This document shows positions 10,448 to 20,914 of a DNA stretch of 64,000 bases, one piece after another. The number at the start of each line of letters is the position of its first letter. The stretch's first letter is position 1. The position numbers were made by a program, and so were the translations under genes. Source of the DNA: Symbiodinium sp. CCMP2592 (lineage: Eukaryota; Sar; Dinophyceae; Suessiales; Symbiodiniaceae); the NCBI GenBank assembly GCA_905221615.1, contig CAJNDT010005880.1, positions 359,501 to 423,500 of the forward strand, written 5' to 3'. A model generated the notes under the pieces. That model worked only from the letters and a program-made list of their open reading frames with translations, was not told the origin of the DNA and made no database searches.

Positions 10448-10627
10448 GGAGTCTCCGAAAATTAGGGGTGCCTTTAAAGGGTTACTATAAGGGTACTATA
10501 AGGGTTCCTTTAAAGGGCTCTATAAGGGTTTAGGGTTTCCGAAAGTTAGGGGTATTTTGGGGTCCTTATAATAAGGATCCTACTATTTCGGGTAATATAT
10601 TAGGCCCCCTATTTTCGGAAACTCCCA
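10448..10627. mobile_element. MITE family A, copy 2 (composite)
   Basis: Two A-type left ends (10448 and about 10531) share one right end (CGGAAACTCCC). CTATAAGGG units and a TTTAGGG unit lie between them. Confidence 0.7.
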
Positions 10628-12417
10628 AATCACAGGTTATGGTTTGGGGTTTAGGGTTGAGGCTTCGGTTTTACGGGTGCCAGTGCCCCTCACGTGACAC
10701 ATTACGATGTTGGGTTTGGGGTTATATAAGGCTCCAGGTCTCGGGCAAGTTCTCTTTGTACGTCTTAGGGTTTAGGGGTAATGGGGCTTGAAAGCCAAGC
10801 GAGACCCCCTGCATCTGAAGCAAGCGGTATCCGCAACATCGACGAGGGATCTTCCATAGAGTCCTAAACCGTAAACCCTAAACCCTGAACCCTAAACCCT
10901 GCCACAGAGACGGAGACGTTACAAACCTCAGTTCGGAAAATAGTGGAGCAGCATGAGCCACAATGCAGCTCTTGTGCTTTGCTCCTGGAGTCTCGAGGCA
11001 TCAATGCGCATGGGCTCAACTGGACCGTCGGGAGGCACTTGGGTAACGACGAGCGCTGAAATGTCGAAAGAGAATGGGGGTGCAGCTGCCCAGGTGCCTG
11101 AGGTGTAGCTGGGGCTTCATTATTTTTTGTAGTTTCGTCTTGGGCTTCACTTTCCAGTGGCTCGGGGGTTCATTCATGTAGAGAAACTTAGGTAATCTGC
11201 CTGCCTGTCTGCCCGCCTGGCATGCCTGTTTTCTTGCCGACAAGTGCACAACTTTTTATGCCAGGGATGGAGGCCTCATGGGGACCAAGTACGAGGCGGC
11301 GGCACAGAAATCAGAACCCAAGACTTAGGATTTAGAGCGGTTCGGGTTTCGGGGTTAGGGGCAGGGTTAAGGGTTTAGGGTTGAGAACTTTACCCCTAAA
11401 CCCGAGAATCTAATTAGGTTTGCAGGGTTTTGGGTTTATAACTATATCCCCAAACCTAAAACCTAAGATGGGTTTGCAGGGATTTCGGTTAGGGTCAAGA
11501 ACTATATCCATACACCCTAAACCCTGAACCCTATATCATTGTTACAGGTGCTTGGGTTAGGGTTTACCCTCGATTCGAACCGCAGGTCAGATAATGCCTG
11601 AGCCAAGGATGCTCACTGAAGATGCCCAGACCACAAGCCCGAAAATCCTACTTTAAACTACCGCAGCCTATCTTTTTACCTTCTGATTCTGAACCCTAGC
11701 ATAGATTTTTGTAGGGACCCTACATAAAAGTAGGTATTGGTAGTTTCAGGTGAGGTATGGGGTTTGCTTGAACTGTCAAACCCTAAACCCTAAACTACTA
11801 AACCCTAAACGCTAAACCTCGAACTCGAATCAGCCGTAGCATGCTGGACCTTGAACTTCAACGATTGAACTCACCACGTACATGTGGACCTCAAGCTGCG
11901 TTCTCAGGCAGACCCTTAACCCTAAACCCCAAAGCCAAGGAAGCATCAGGGCTTTCCTTTGCGAGGTTAGGTGGGCTGGCACCCTTAAACGCGAAAGTGT
12001 AAAGTCGCAACACCTGTTGAGCCCTAAACGCATTAAGCCCTAAGCTTGAACACAGAAACCTCCTCCCTATATCCTCAACCCCTAAAAACCACCAACCCCA
12101 ATACCCCGGGCCAGATCCGGCTGAATTTGACGAAGCGGGGCCATCCGAAGAATGTTGACTGGAGGAAGATTGCCAGCGGCTCAGATACGCCAATCAGCAC
12201 TCGGGGTTTTAGGGTTTAGGGTGTAGAGAATTTTGTAAGACTGCAAGGAAACTGCAACAACAGGTATCTTGACGGATCTCACACCCGAAGCCTCCAAGCA
12301 AGTTGCACATGAACCTCTGCAAGCCCTGAAACTTTAAAATTCCTAAACCCTAAACCCCAATCACGCTTGTCGGGTTCGGGAATTGGAGCCCTTTGGGCTC
12401 AGGCGGGCTTCAAGACT
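10628..12417. other. Gene-free stretch, 10628-12417
   Basis: Mixture of TTTAGGG/CCCTAAA units (about 10640-10680, 10860-10900, 11340-11580, 11775-11815, 12215-12225) and unique DNA. Frames on the minus strand at 11016-11249 and 11891-12193 lack any recognisable motif. Confidence 0.45.
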
Positions 12418-12527
12418 AGGATGCCCAGTAGTACCCTTATTCCCTTTTTGTAGTCCTAGGTTCCTTATAAAGTTACCCAATACCGAAAAGAGAGGCCTTT
12501 TTATTCTTAGGCTACTGGGTATCCTAG
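12418..12527 (+). mobile_element. MITE family E, copy 1
   Basis: CTAGGATGCCCAGTAG at the left and TACTGGGTATCCTAG at the right are inverted ends. The interior CCCTTATTCCCTTTTTGTAG is shared with 13533, 19361 and 50592. Confidence 0.8.
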
Positions 12528-12560
12528 AAGACGGACCAGCTCAGGACTCGTGGGGCTTCT

Positions 12561-12716
12561 TACCTTTGGTAGGGAATGGAGGAATTGGGTTTAGGGTTCA
12601 GGGTTTAGGGTTTACGGTAGTAGGGTTTAGGGTTTAGGGTTAGTAGGGAATGGAGGAATGGGGTACAATTTTAAGTACTATTGCTACCATTCCTCCATTC
12701 CCTTCTAACCAAAGGC
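12561..12716. mobile_element. MITE family H, copy 1, with telomere-like insertion
   Basis: Inverted ends CCTTTGGTAGGGAATGGAGG / CCTCCATTCCCTTCTAACCAAAGG. Inside the left arm about 55 bp of TTTAGGG-type sequence lies between two copies of TAGGGAATGGAGGAAT (12570 and 12644). Confidence 0.75.
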
Positions 12717-13532
12717 AAGGCTTTTGGGCTTCAGCGCCATGCGTACATGGATGTGGCGGTGTTTGGAATTCAGGTGATTCCTTCACGTCTTAAACCACAA
12801 GCTCGAAGTTTTTGATCAGGGCACCTTCGGAATACCGCATCTTCGACTCATCAAAGAGTATAACTGCTGCTATCTGGGAAGTCTGAGCCGTCCCTCCGCA
12901 TCCTGAGATGTCAGATATCTGGATGCTGTAAGCTTGAAGCGATTCATTTGTGCGTGGCGTTCTTTGAAACTCCAAACCCCCAACTCTTACCAGCCCCATA
13001 ATGGCTGGTTCTTCCGATTGAAGCTGAAGCCAAGGTCTTTCGGGGGAATCTGCGTTGCAACCTACGGTCAGAACTTATTGCTAGTCCTACCGATCAGAGT
13101 TACCCCATTCCAAGCATTGAAGCTCCTGTGTTAGCTAACTGGGTCCCTCGACTCAAATCATTCACAAGCCTCAGCATGGTAAAGTTTAGGGTTCAGGTTT
13201 TAGGGTTTAGATGCAGGTCTTCTTCTGAGTGTGACATTGATATCAAGCCTGGAGCCCTAAAGCCTGAACCCTAAAACCCTCAACCCTAAATAAACCCTGA
13301 GACCATAGACCCTAAACCCTCAAACCCTAGTCCCTATGCCCCAAACCCTAAGCCCTAAAAGGTTAAACCCTCAAACCCTAAACACCTGACGAACACATAA
13401 CAGCCTGTGTTTACACGAACTCCCGATGCTCAATGGTCCGGAGATCTTGGCTAATGCTGAACCTTAAAAAGTTTCAGGTTTAGCGTATAGGCCTTCCTTA
13501 AAGCCTCCCGAAAGCCAACCTACGTTGTTTAG
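12717..13532. other. Gene-free stretch, 12717-13532
   Basis: Unique DNA at about 12720-13170, with short open frames on both strands but no domain, then CCCTAAA-like tracts at 13250-13385. Confidence 0.45.
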
Positions 13533-13644
13533 CTAGGATTCCCAGTAGTACCCTTATTCCCCTTTTGTAGTCCTAGGTTCCTTACAAAGTTACCCAATAC
13601 CAAAAAGAGAGGCCTTTTTATTCTTAGGTTACTGGGTATCCTAG
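13533..13644 (+). mobile_element. MITE family E, copy 2
   Basis: Full copy with CTAGGATTCCCAGTAG and ACTGGGTATCCTAG ends. Confidence 0.8.
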
Positions 13645-13762
13645 TATTAGGGTTTCGCCTCAAGGCCCCCTGTGCCGCTTAGAAGCCGGAAGTATTCCGG
13701 TACCCGCACTAAAGAACGGCTCGAAGCTGAATGTAGAGGATTGAATATTTTAGTGAGAGTAT

Positions 13763-13830
13763 TCCCCAGAGTTCCTGAATAGAAGGATTACACATTACCC
13801 AGAGCTCCTGAATAGAAGGATTGCACATTA
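13763..13830 (+). repeat. Tandem duplication, about 34 bp x 2
   Basis: The segment CAGAG(T/C)TCCTGAATAGAAGG plus its continuation appears twice in a row with two differences. Confidence 0.7.
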
Positions 13831-14468
13831 TCATCCCAAAATCCCTAACCCTAAATTATTCAGGCTTCCGTATTAAGCTGTTCCCATGGGCGACCAAGGA
13901 CTGAGCCATAGCGGCGTTCGACTGAATAAGAGCTTTCACCAGCCGTTTAGAGTTAGGGTTTAGGGCTCGGGTTTTGGGTCCGTGGTTTAGCGTTTTGGGC
14001 CAAAGGGTGCAGGCCTCAAGATTTACACAGGTTTGAGTTTGTGGATTCGGGTTTGAAGGCGTAAGCAGCTGACATAGATTTTCGGGTGCAAGAAGCTTAA
14101 GCTTACGCTTAAGGGAATAGTGTGGGAGTGCGTGCGTGCTTCAGGTTTAAGGTATCGGCGCTATGTCCGCTTCCATTCGAGTTCCGCTGCACTACCGCAG
14201 AGGTTCGCTTTAAAAGACGGCGTGCGCTGGCGTCCTGTGGTTTTAGGTTTGATTTCAGTGAAGACTCAGAAGCCTTTCTTCCGTAGCCTTAAATCCTGTT
14301 GTTGCATTGAAACCCTAGTGAGTGGAAGTTGATCTCCTCACAGACGGGAAAAAAGCGTTCAGACAAAAAACATCGAAACCCCTGAAGCTGTTATTGCAAC
14401 TGAACCCAAAACGCTGCAGCCGTGGTCTTCAAGACGTGGAGGCCTCGTACGCCTCTGGGATCATGGTC

Positions 14469-14606
14469 TACTTGGAGGGTTGGCGGACTTAGTAAGTAGA
14501 TAACAAGTAGACTTATACGTATCATAACCCCAATTAGGGTCTCTTCTAGGGTACTTATATAAGTCTGCCTACCATCTACTTACTAAGTTCCCCGACCCTC
14601 CAAGTA
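14469..14606. mobile_element. MITE family B', copy 2
   Basis: TACTTGGAGGGTTGGCGG ... CCCGACCCTCCAAGTA inverted ends with TTATAA-rich arms. A solo right end of the same subtype is at about 57803-57836. Confidence 0.75.
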
Positions 14607-14649
14607 TGGTCCCCCAATCTTACAGGCCCATCGCAAAATCCTATCACTG

Positions 14650-14749
14650 ACCTAGGTAGGCCTTCAGGACATTTCATATTTTCCCTTATTGGGCTTAATA
14701 GGGCCCTATTTACGAATATATTCCAGAGGCTTTAAAGGGTTAACCTAGT
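14650..14749 (+). mobile_element. Element M, copy 1
   Basis: About 100 bp from CTAGGTAGGCCTTC to TTTAAAGGGTTAACCTAG, repeated at 54032-54130. Short inverted CTAGGT/ACCTAG ends. Confidence 0.65.
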
Positions 14750-14819
14750 GACGTTCTGAGTGACGGAGAAAGGCGGCCCTGCAGCTCCAGTCCCGGAAGC
14801 AAAAACACCATACATGAAT

Positions 14820-14927
14820 GGGGGTTTCCGAAAATTAGGGGTACCTTATTTTAATTTTGGGGTCCTTATAATAAGGATCCGACTATTTAGGGTGCTATAT
14901 TAAGGTCCCCTGTTTTCGGAAACTCCC
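14820..14927. mobile_element. MITE family A, copy 3
   Basis: GGGGTTTCCGAAAATTAGGGG to TTTTCGGAAACTCCC with the GGATCC-like centre. Confidence 0.8.
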
Positions 14928-15011
14928 AAATCACATAGATGAGTAGTCCCAGTATGAGAAGCAAGCAGTACTACAACCGTGGCCAACCTGCTTCCACTGA
15001 AGCTGGGTCCC

Positions 15012-15116
15012 TAGAGACTCCAATATCCCTTAATTAAGGAATATACCTTAAATCATATTAGGGATCCTACCATAATTTAAGGAATATTCCTTAATTAAGG
15101 GATATTGGAGTCTCTG
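15012..15116. mobile_element. MITE family D, copy 1
   Basis: Near-perfect palindrome, AGAGACTCCAATATCCCTTA to its inverse, about 105 bp. Confidence 0.85.
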
Positions 15117-15246
15117 GGTCTACGAGGCTCCCAGTCGTTCTTTCAATGGAAGTCTCAGAGAATGAAGCCCTCTAGTTAAACTCCCGACTAGCAAGATTCT
15201 TGCTATAAAATCCCTCTCATTGTGATTAAGGAAAGGCTTTGCTTCT

Positions 15247-15358
15247 AGGACCCAGAGTAGGCCCTTATTCCCTTTTTTAGGGTTCAGGTTCCCTTATAAC
15301 CCCCTGTAAACCACAAAGGGCGCTCTTTTTATTGCTAATTAGGCTAATTTTAGGTCTA
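15247..15358 (+). mobile_element. MITE family E-related, copy 2
   Basis: Second copy of the element at 6834-6955: CTAGGACCCAGAGTAGGCCC to TTTTATTGC..TTAGGTCTAGG. Confidence 0.5.
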
Positions 15359-15456
15359 GGCTTCGACCTCTTGATAAAGCCCAAGATCATCTTCCTCTCG
15401 TCCCTTCTCTTCACACTCCACCATTGCTCGTCCTCACCCTGGTCGCCATGCGCTTA

Positions 15457-15528
15457 GGAGTTTCCGAAAATCAGGGATGCCTCATTTTGGGGTCCTTGTA
15501 ATAAGGATCCTACTATTTCGGGTACTAT
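15457..15528. mobile_element. MITE family A, copy 4 (right arm lost)
   Basis: GGAGTTTCCGAAAATCAGGG followed by the centre with GGATCC, but no inverse end. Confidence 0.65.
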
Positions 15529-15728
15529 CACCATCGACGTAAGCTGGTTTATCTTCAGCAGTAGCAGCAGCACCACTGCCACGAAGTGCACCGTCATAGT
15601 CACAGTCACCATTTTCGTCGCTGTGATCCTCCTCCTCGTCCTAATCACCACCATCCTCATCAGAAGCGTGTCACTTCATCTGCCATGATGACCAATTCTC
15701 TCCTTTACTTGTGACTTTCTTCATCCCT

Positions 15729-15836
15729 AATGTAGGGGCCTGAATGCTAATGGAATGGGTTTGGGGATATAGTACACTCATAACCATAATAAGGAACCCC
15801 CAAAGCCCTATGCTACTTATTCAGGCCCCTACATTA
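15729..15836. mobile_element. MITE family C, copy 3
   Basis: TAATGTAGGGGCCTGAAT to ATTCAGGCCCCTACATTA, inverted ends. Lies about 150 bp upstream of the gene at 15986. Confidence 0.75.
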
Positions 15837-15985
15837 CCCTGTAATTACAATCAGCACCATCCGGAGCATCGTCTTCCTTTCTGTGCCATGTTTTCTAGTA
15901 AACCGCTGGGGGACGAGAGCCGTGATCCTAAATCCTGTTCCGCAGCTGTTTTCGAGCTGAGAGAAGTTGACTCGGTTGCGCAGCC

Positions 15986-16660
15986 ATGAAGAAGAAGACT
16001 CCGGCGAGCTCGTCAGCTCCGAACAACAACAGAGCTAACCAGATGAATCGGAACAACCCGGAATTTTATCGCTGTCGCGGCATACCAATGCCGCCCAAGG
16101 CAGCAAAGGCACAGTCGATCGAAGCGACGCGGGCTGCAGGATATCGCGAGGCAGAGATCAACATCGCCGCCCACGAACCCAACAAGGCAGCTTACGGCCG
16201 AGACAATCGCAAGATAGAGTCGATTGTGAAGCGTGTGTTCGGCCCCCAAGCAAGCATCCTGAAAGGAGGATCGCGGGCGAAGGGGACCAACTTGCAAAGC
16301 TCTGACAACGATGTGAAGGTAAGGCTCCCAAATAACAGAGTCATGACCGAACAGGATCGATCGGTTTTGCACCACGCCTTGAAAGCAGCATTCGGACCTG
16401 AACGAGTGGATGCCTCCAATCCTCGCATTCTCAAAGTTCGAGGTGAAGCATCAGAAATAGATGTCGTTCCGGTCCACAGTACATACGCAGGCCCTGGATT
16501 CCATGCCGGATATCCGAAGAAACCCTTCAAGGACAATCCCAAAGCCCGGACAGCCGTGCGGGACGTGAAGCTGACGGCAGAGGAGCAGGGGATCCATCTA
16601 AGGGGCTACGACATTGAGAGGGCGGTTCTCTCACAGCAGCACCTCGGCTCAGGTGTATAG
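15986..16660 (+). CDS. Nucleotidyltransferase-fold protein, 3' end at a MITE
   Basis: The reading frame is 224 residues. Residues 94-110 read GGSRAKGTNLQSSDNDV, the hG[GS]...DxD motif of the DNA polymerase-beta/CD-NTase nucleotidyltransferase superfamily, with S96, D107 and D109 in place. A third acidic residue fits at D159 (SEIDVVPV). The combination of GS, DxD and a later hDh is the expected metal-binding set for enzymes that transfer a nucleotide, such as 2'-5' oligoadenylate synthetase-like, cGAS-like or MNT-type enzymes; the substrate cannot be told. Residues 1-45 are Asn/Ser/Lys-rich and look disordered. The frame ends inside GTGTATAG, where a family C MITE begins, so the usual C-terminal half of such enzymes is missing. 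CTCAG followed by GTGTAT could instead be a splice donor, making the MITE part of an intron; I could not identify a following exon. Start ATG at 15986 is the first in frame after unique sequence. Confidence 0.65.
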   Translation: MKKKTPASSSAPNNNRANQMNRNNPEFYRCRGIPMPPKAAKAQSIEATRAAGYREAEINIAAHEPNKAAYGRDNRKIESIVKRVFGPQASILKGGSRAKGTNLQSSDNDVKVRLPNNRVMTEQDRSVLHHALKAAFGPERVDASNPRILKVRGEASEIDVVPVHSTYAGPGFHAGYPKKPFKDNPKARTAVRDVKLTAEEQGIHLRGYDIERAVLSQQHLGSGV

Positions 16661-16755
16661 GGGCCTAAATAATTAGCTATACTACTTCGGGGTTCCTTAT
16701 TATGGGTTTTCGCCTAACATACCCAGAAGCTTTTTTATTTTTTAAGCCCCCTATA
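16655..16755. mobile_element. MITE family C, copy 4, abutting a coding region
   Basis: TATAGGGGCCTAAATAATTA to AAGCCCCCTATA. Its left end supplies the TAG stop of the upstream frame. Confidence 0.75.
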
Positions 16756-16767
16756 GCCTATAGTACA

Positions 16768-16854
16768 CCCGAGTAGTTGTCAAAATTGGGGTCCCGCATT
16801 ATATTAGGGACCCAAAAAAGGACCATAACTTTGGGCAACCACCCACCCGGCAAG
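16768..16854. mobile_element. MITE family I, copy 2
   Basis: GAGTAGTTGTCAAAATTGGGG to TTTGGGCAACCACCC, a short version of the element at 4789. Confidence 0.65.
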
Positions 16855-17605
16855 CCAGGGAGAGGCTCCCTCACCCTATGGTTTAGGGTTTAGGGTTTAG
16901 GGTTTAGGGGCAACTTGCAAGGTCAGTTTTTGCTAAGAGCTTGGGGCCTGGCATGCAAGATTCGGGCTTAGGGTTTAGGGTTTAGGGTGTCAGAGTTGTT
17001 CTTAGCTCTTGAAGCATATCTCGCATTGCTGATGTGGGTCTTCAACCACTTTGTCTTTCTATGTCTTGGACATTCTTGGAGGAAGTCAGTGTGCGTCTGG
17101 AACGGGCTTGCAGCACTCCCTACAGTGTCTGATGTCATATGTACGGAAGTGTCTTGTTGACGGAGGGCTTCTTCAGAACATGTCTGGGTTCGACCACTGC
17201 TCCCTCATCTTTCAAAACGTGCCGAACGTGGACACTTCCTTATAAGTACCTGTCAGTTCCCTGTAACTTCTCTTCACGCAGTCTGATTCTTCGTCAGTCT
17301 TTCAGAGGTTTGTTCTCACTCCAGGATGTTATGCATACACGTTGTGGGGATCTTTTGGCATGGTTTGTTGTTGGTCTTCTGAAGGATCGCTGGCAGGTAT
17401 CATGTATGGTCTGCACATTTATGGCTGAGACGATGCACGGCATACCCAGCAAGAAATCTCCATACTCAGAACACTTCAAGCTATTGTAGATCTGGTCTGC
17501 AATGGTTTATTCTGGGTTGCGCTAGGAGGTGCGTGAACAGGACACCTCTCGAAGAAGGATCACCGGGGACTTTGGTGTGGCAAGTAGAGCCACTGCGGTT
17601 GATTA
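16855..17605. other. Gene-free stretch, 16855-17605
   Basis: TTTAGGG units at 16880-16910 and 16970-16990, then about 530 bp (16990-17530) free of repeats and MITEs. The repeat-free block has open frames on both strands (plus 17139-17489, minus 17294-17479), but none shows a domain and I cannot choose between them. Confidence 0.4.
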
Positions 17606-17632
17606 TATATATATATACACACACACACACAC
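17606..17632 (+). repeat. (TA)n(CA)n microsatellite
   Basis: Short dinucleotide tract next to a family F MITE. Confidence 0.7.
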
Positions 17633-17722
17633 ATCCTGTATTACCTTAAGGACCCTAAAGTATGGAAATTGTTGTATATTCCCTATTCAGGGTAACGCAG
17701 GATTTAAATCATCAACAGTAGG
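17630..17722. mobile_element. MITE family F, copy 1
   Basis: ATCCTGTATTACCTTAAGG to GCAGGATTTAAATCATCAAC, same design as 22239, 28698, 50744 and 54319. The left end is fused to the microsatellite. Confidence 0.7.
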
Positions 17723-19360
17723 AGTTTGCTTTGCGAGGCACCTCTGAAACGAGCCCAACTTGGCTGCAACTGAGGCAGGAGCATTCCGGGGAAGAATGGT
17801 GGGAGACGTCCTGGAGAGCCAAGTCACAGCTTGGAGTCCTTTGAACGAAAGCCTCGCAGGAGGATAAGGGTTTCGGATGTCCCAAGAAGAGGGGCAGGTT
17901 TGTCGATCAAGTTGAGGCTCTTGAAAGCAGGTCTTGCGGGCATAGTACAGTGCACTTACAGAAAGGACTGGTTATTTAGGCTTCTATGCTAAGTTATTGC
18001 TCGTGTGGTTGCAGCTTTCTCACTGAATCTAGTATTATCTCGCGCAAGACGATTGATGTACAAGAGTCGGGCACCAACGACGCAAAAGGCCGGAGCATTT
18101 TTTTCACCGGCGCATCAAGCTGCCATTGATGTGGATAGGGGCTTGGGGTTTCGGGATTAGGGCGGAAAGGCCTTCACCAGTCGAAGGTGTGCTCTGGTAC
18201 GAGTTTGTAGCTACAGCGAGCAAGCAGAGGAGATGACGCTTTAACTCGCATGACTCCTGACGAAAGCGCCAAATCCTGTACTTCTTGCGCAGCCTAGCTT
18301 ACTGTTGGCATAGAGGTCGGGATAAGTCGTACGACTAGTCCTTGTTATAGCTTTTGATGTACCTGTACAAAAATTATCCACTCCGAAACCCTCTTCAAAG
18401 CATGGAGGCTCCTATAGTTAACCTATGTTGGCAACCAGTATAGAGGAGTCGGAACATGCAGCCACCCATAGAGCACAATACCCCTGCATCAAGGAAGATA
18501 CCTTAAATTGTGATATGCAGCCCCTGATAATTTAAGGTATATTCTAAACCCTAGCCCCTAAGCTTAGTTGAGGGTATCGGGCTCTCTGAGCATGTGGAGA
18601 TGCTCGCAAGGCTGGCAGCCTGGCTCGAGCCAGGGCTTTAAAGCCTAGACCCAACACCCAAGGCCCCAGCCCCGAAACCCCCCCAAACCCTATTGGGTTC
18701 CTCGTTCCTTCTATGTGTCCCCCACGACTCCAAACCCCTGAAGCAAAGGCACTACCATTTTTAGATTGAAAGGTCGGCCTTTGGGGGTTTAAGGTAAACC
18801 CTCTGCGAGAAGCTCCTAGCCTCAAATAGACTTCACCCGAAGATGTACGAGGCATTTCTAAACGTAGCTCAAACGACCATTACTTTGGGGTTAGCCTCGT
18901 GATGGCCCAAGCACTACACCCAGACCCTCACACCCTTAAGCCACCCTAAACCCCTAAACTATGAGCCCTAAAAGTTAAAACCGCAAACCCTTAAAGCCCT
19001 TAACCCTAAATCCTACACCGAAACCCTAAACCTGAACCCCCCAAAAAGACCCTACAACCTTAACTCGTAGAACCTACTTTTTTGGACCCTAAACCTAAAC
19101 CCTGAAAAAACCCTACAACCTTAAATCGTAGAACCTACGCCTAAACCCTGAAAAAAGCCCTACAACCTTAAATCGTAGAACCTACTTTTTTCGGCCTGGC
19201 AGAGACTGTGACGATGCCTTCTTCGGCCGCTGGGCTTTCGAATCAGACGCTGGTTTGTAGCTAGGATGCTCAGGGCTTAAAGGGATCTATAAGGGTTCCT
19301 TTTAAGGGGATCTATAGGGTTTAGGGTTGAGGGTTTAGGGTTGAGGGTTTAGGGTTTAGG
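17723..19360. other. Gene-free stretch, 17723-19360
   Basis: Unique DNA to about 18500. Palindromic remnants of a TTAAGGTA-type MITE at 18480-18545, CCCTAAA-like tracts at 18930-19030, a triplicated unit at 19038-19192 and TTTAGGG units at 19316-19362. No gene can be supported. Confidence 0.45.
19038..19192 (-). repeat. Tandem repeat, three imperfect copies
   Basis: A unit containing CCCTACAACCTTAA, TCGTAGAACCTAC and CCTAAACCCTGAAAAAA occurs three times with small indels. Confidence 0.75.
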
Positions 19361-19467
19361 GTGCCCAGTAGTACCCTTATTCCCTTTTTGTAGTCCTAGG
19401 TTCCTTATAAAGTTACCCAATACCGAAAAGAGAGGCCTTTTTATTCTTAGGTTACTGGGTATCCTAG
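19361..19467 (+). mobile_element. MITE family E, copy 3
   Basis: GCCCAGTAGTACCCTTATTC to TACTGGGTATCCTAGG, inserted between TTTAGGG-type tracts. Confidence 0.8.
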
Positions 19468-19469
19468 GT

Positions 19470-19995
19470 AGGGTTTTAGAGTGTGTAGGGTTTTTTCGGG
19501 TGTTTAGGGGTTTATAGGTTTTAGGGTGTGTCGGGTTTTTTAGGGTTTAGGGTTTTAGGGAGTGTAGGGCTTTAGGGAGTGAAGGGTGTTTAGGGTGTTT
19601 AGGGTGTAGGGTTTTAGGGTGTTTAGGGTGCTTAGGGTTTTAGGGTGCTTAGGGTTTTATGGTGTTTAGGGTGCTTAGGGTTTTAGGGTGCTTAGGGTTT
19701 TAGGGTGTTTGGGGTGTATAGGGCGTTGAGGGTGTATTAGGTGTTTAGGGTTTTAGGGTGTTAAGCGTTTTAGGGTGTTTAGGGCCTAGGGTTGTGGGGG
19801 TTTAGGGCTTCAGGGTTGTAGGGTTTCGGGGTGTTCAAGATTTAGAGTGAAAAAAGTTGTAAGGGATGAGGGTTTAGGGTTTAAGGGTGTTAAGGAATAG
19901 GGTTACAGGGTGTTGGCAGCGTGTTAGGGTTTAGGATGTAGGGTGTTTAGGGTTCAGGCTGTAGGGTTCTAGGGTTTAGGGTTTGGGTCGGGTTG
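19470..19995 (+). repeat. Long degenerate TTTAGGG field
   Basis: More than 500 bp of GGGTTTTAGGGTGTTTAGGG-like variants, including GTGTTTAGGGTGCTTAGGGT higher-order patches. Confidence 0.8.
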
Positions 19996-20110
19996 CTTGA
20001 AGGGTTCCTTGGAGGTGCTGTCAGGGTTCTATCACACTAGGGTTTAGGTTTGAGCTGCTACCGGGTGTGAGTTTAAGTTTAAGCCTTTTTGGCCACACTC
20101 AACTTTCAGA

Positions 20111-20192
20111 ACCTAAACCCTAAACCCTAAACCCGAAACCCGAAACCCTAAACCCTAAACCCTGAACCCTAAACCCTAAGGGTTTAGGGTTT
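20111..20192. repeat. CCCTAAA array meeting TTTAGGG (diverging junction)
   Basis: Ten CCCTAAA-type units run directly into AAGGGTTTAGGG. The order CCCTAAA then TTTAGGG is opposite to that of an end-to-end telomere fusion. Confidence 0.75.
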
Positions 20193-20316
20193 TATGGTTG
20201 CCCTCGTTAGTTTCGACGGGGATTCTGATGTAATACAACCTTCAGGCCTTACTCCCACCTCCCATCTTTCGGAAGGCGAGACCCTAAGCTGGGGTCTGTG
20301 AAACTCGCATTGACCG

Positions 20317-20399
<83 letters not shown>

Positions 20400-20416
20400 G
20401 GAGCGAGGGAGAGAGC

Positions 20417-20448
<32 letters not shown>

Positions 20449-20486
20449 CGAGAGGTAGCGGGAAGGGAGAGGGAGAGGGAGAGGGA

Positions 20487-20535
<49 letters not shown>

Positions 20536-20572
20536 AGGGAGAGGGAGAGGGAGAGGGAGAGGGAGAGGGAGG
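20317..20572 (+). repeat. (GA)n/(GGGAGA)n microsatellite
   Basis: About 255 bp of purines on the + strand: GA dinucleotides, an imperfect centre with AGCGAG, then GGGAGA hexamers. All three frames on both strands are open through it; none is a gene. Confidence 0.95.
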
Positions 20573-20703
20573 GGCACAACATATTCTGATATTCCTTCTA
20601 TATACAAAAATATACGATCACCGACTATGACAACACCATACCATGATGCACTCGAGAGGGAGAGAGGAAAAAGGCAGATCCTGCTCCAAAAAGGGTAGGG
20701 CGG

Positions 20704-20914
20704 AGAGACTCCAATATCCCTTAATTAAGGAGTATACCTGAAACTATTTTAGGGATCCTGAAATGGTTTGAGGTTTATGGGAGTTTCCGAAAATAGGGGA
20801 CCCCAATTTAGTACCCTAAATAGTAGGATCCTTATTACAGGGACCCCCCAAAACAAGGTAGCCCTTATTTTCGGAAACTCCCATATTCGTTACTTAAGGG
20901 ATATTGGAGTCTCT
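20704..20914. mobile_element. MITE family D copy 2, interrupted by family A
   Basis: Left D end AGAGACTCCAATATCCC at 20704 and right D end GGGATATTGGAGTCTCT at about 20897-20914, with a complete family A element between. Confidence 0.85.
20776..20885. mobile_element. MITE family A, copy 5 (nested in D)
   Basis: TATGGGAGTTTCCGAAAATA to TTTTCGGAAACTCCCATA, full-length, inside the family D copy at 20704-20914. Family A inserted after D. Confidence 0.85.

Noticed and set aside
11560-11590. tRNA B-box-like GATTCGAACCG
   Set aside because: No matching A box or cloverleaf around it on either strand.
20111-20192. Telomere-telomere fusion
   Set aside because: Orientation is CCCTAAA then TTTAGGG, opposite to an end-to-end fusion (TTTAGGG then CCCTAAA).
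20184-20630. Arg/Glu-rich and Ser/Leu-rich proteins on both strands
   Set aside because: Products of a (GA)n microsatellite, which is open in all frames.
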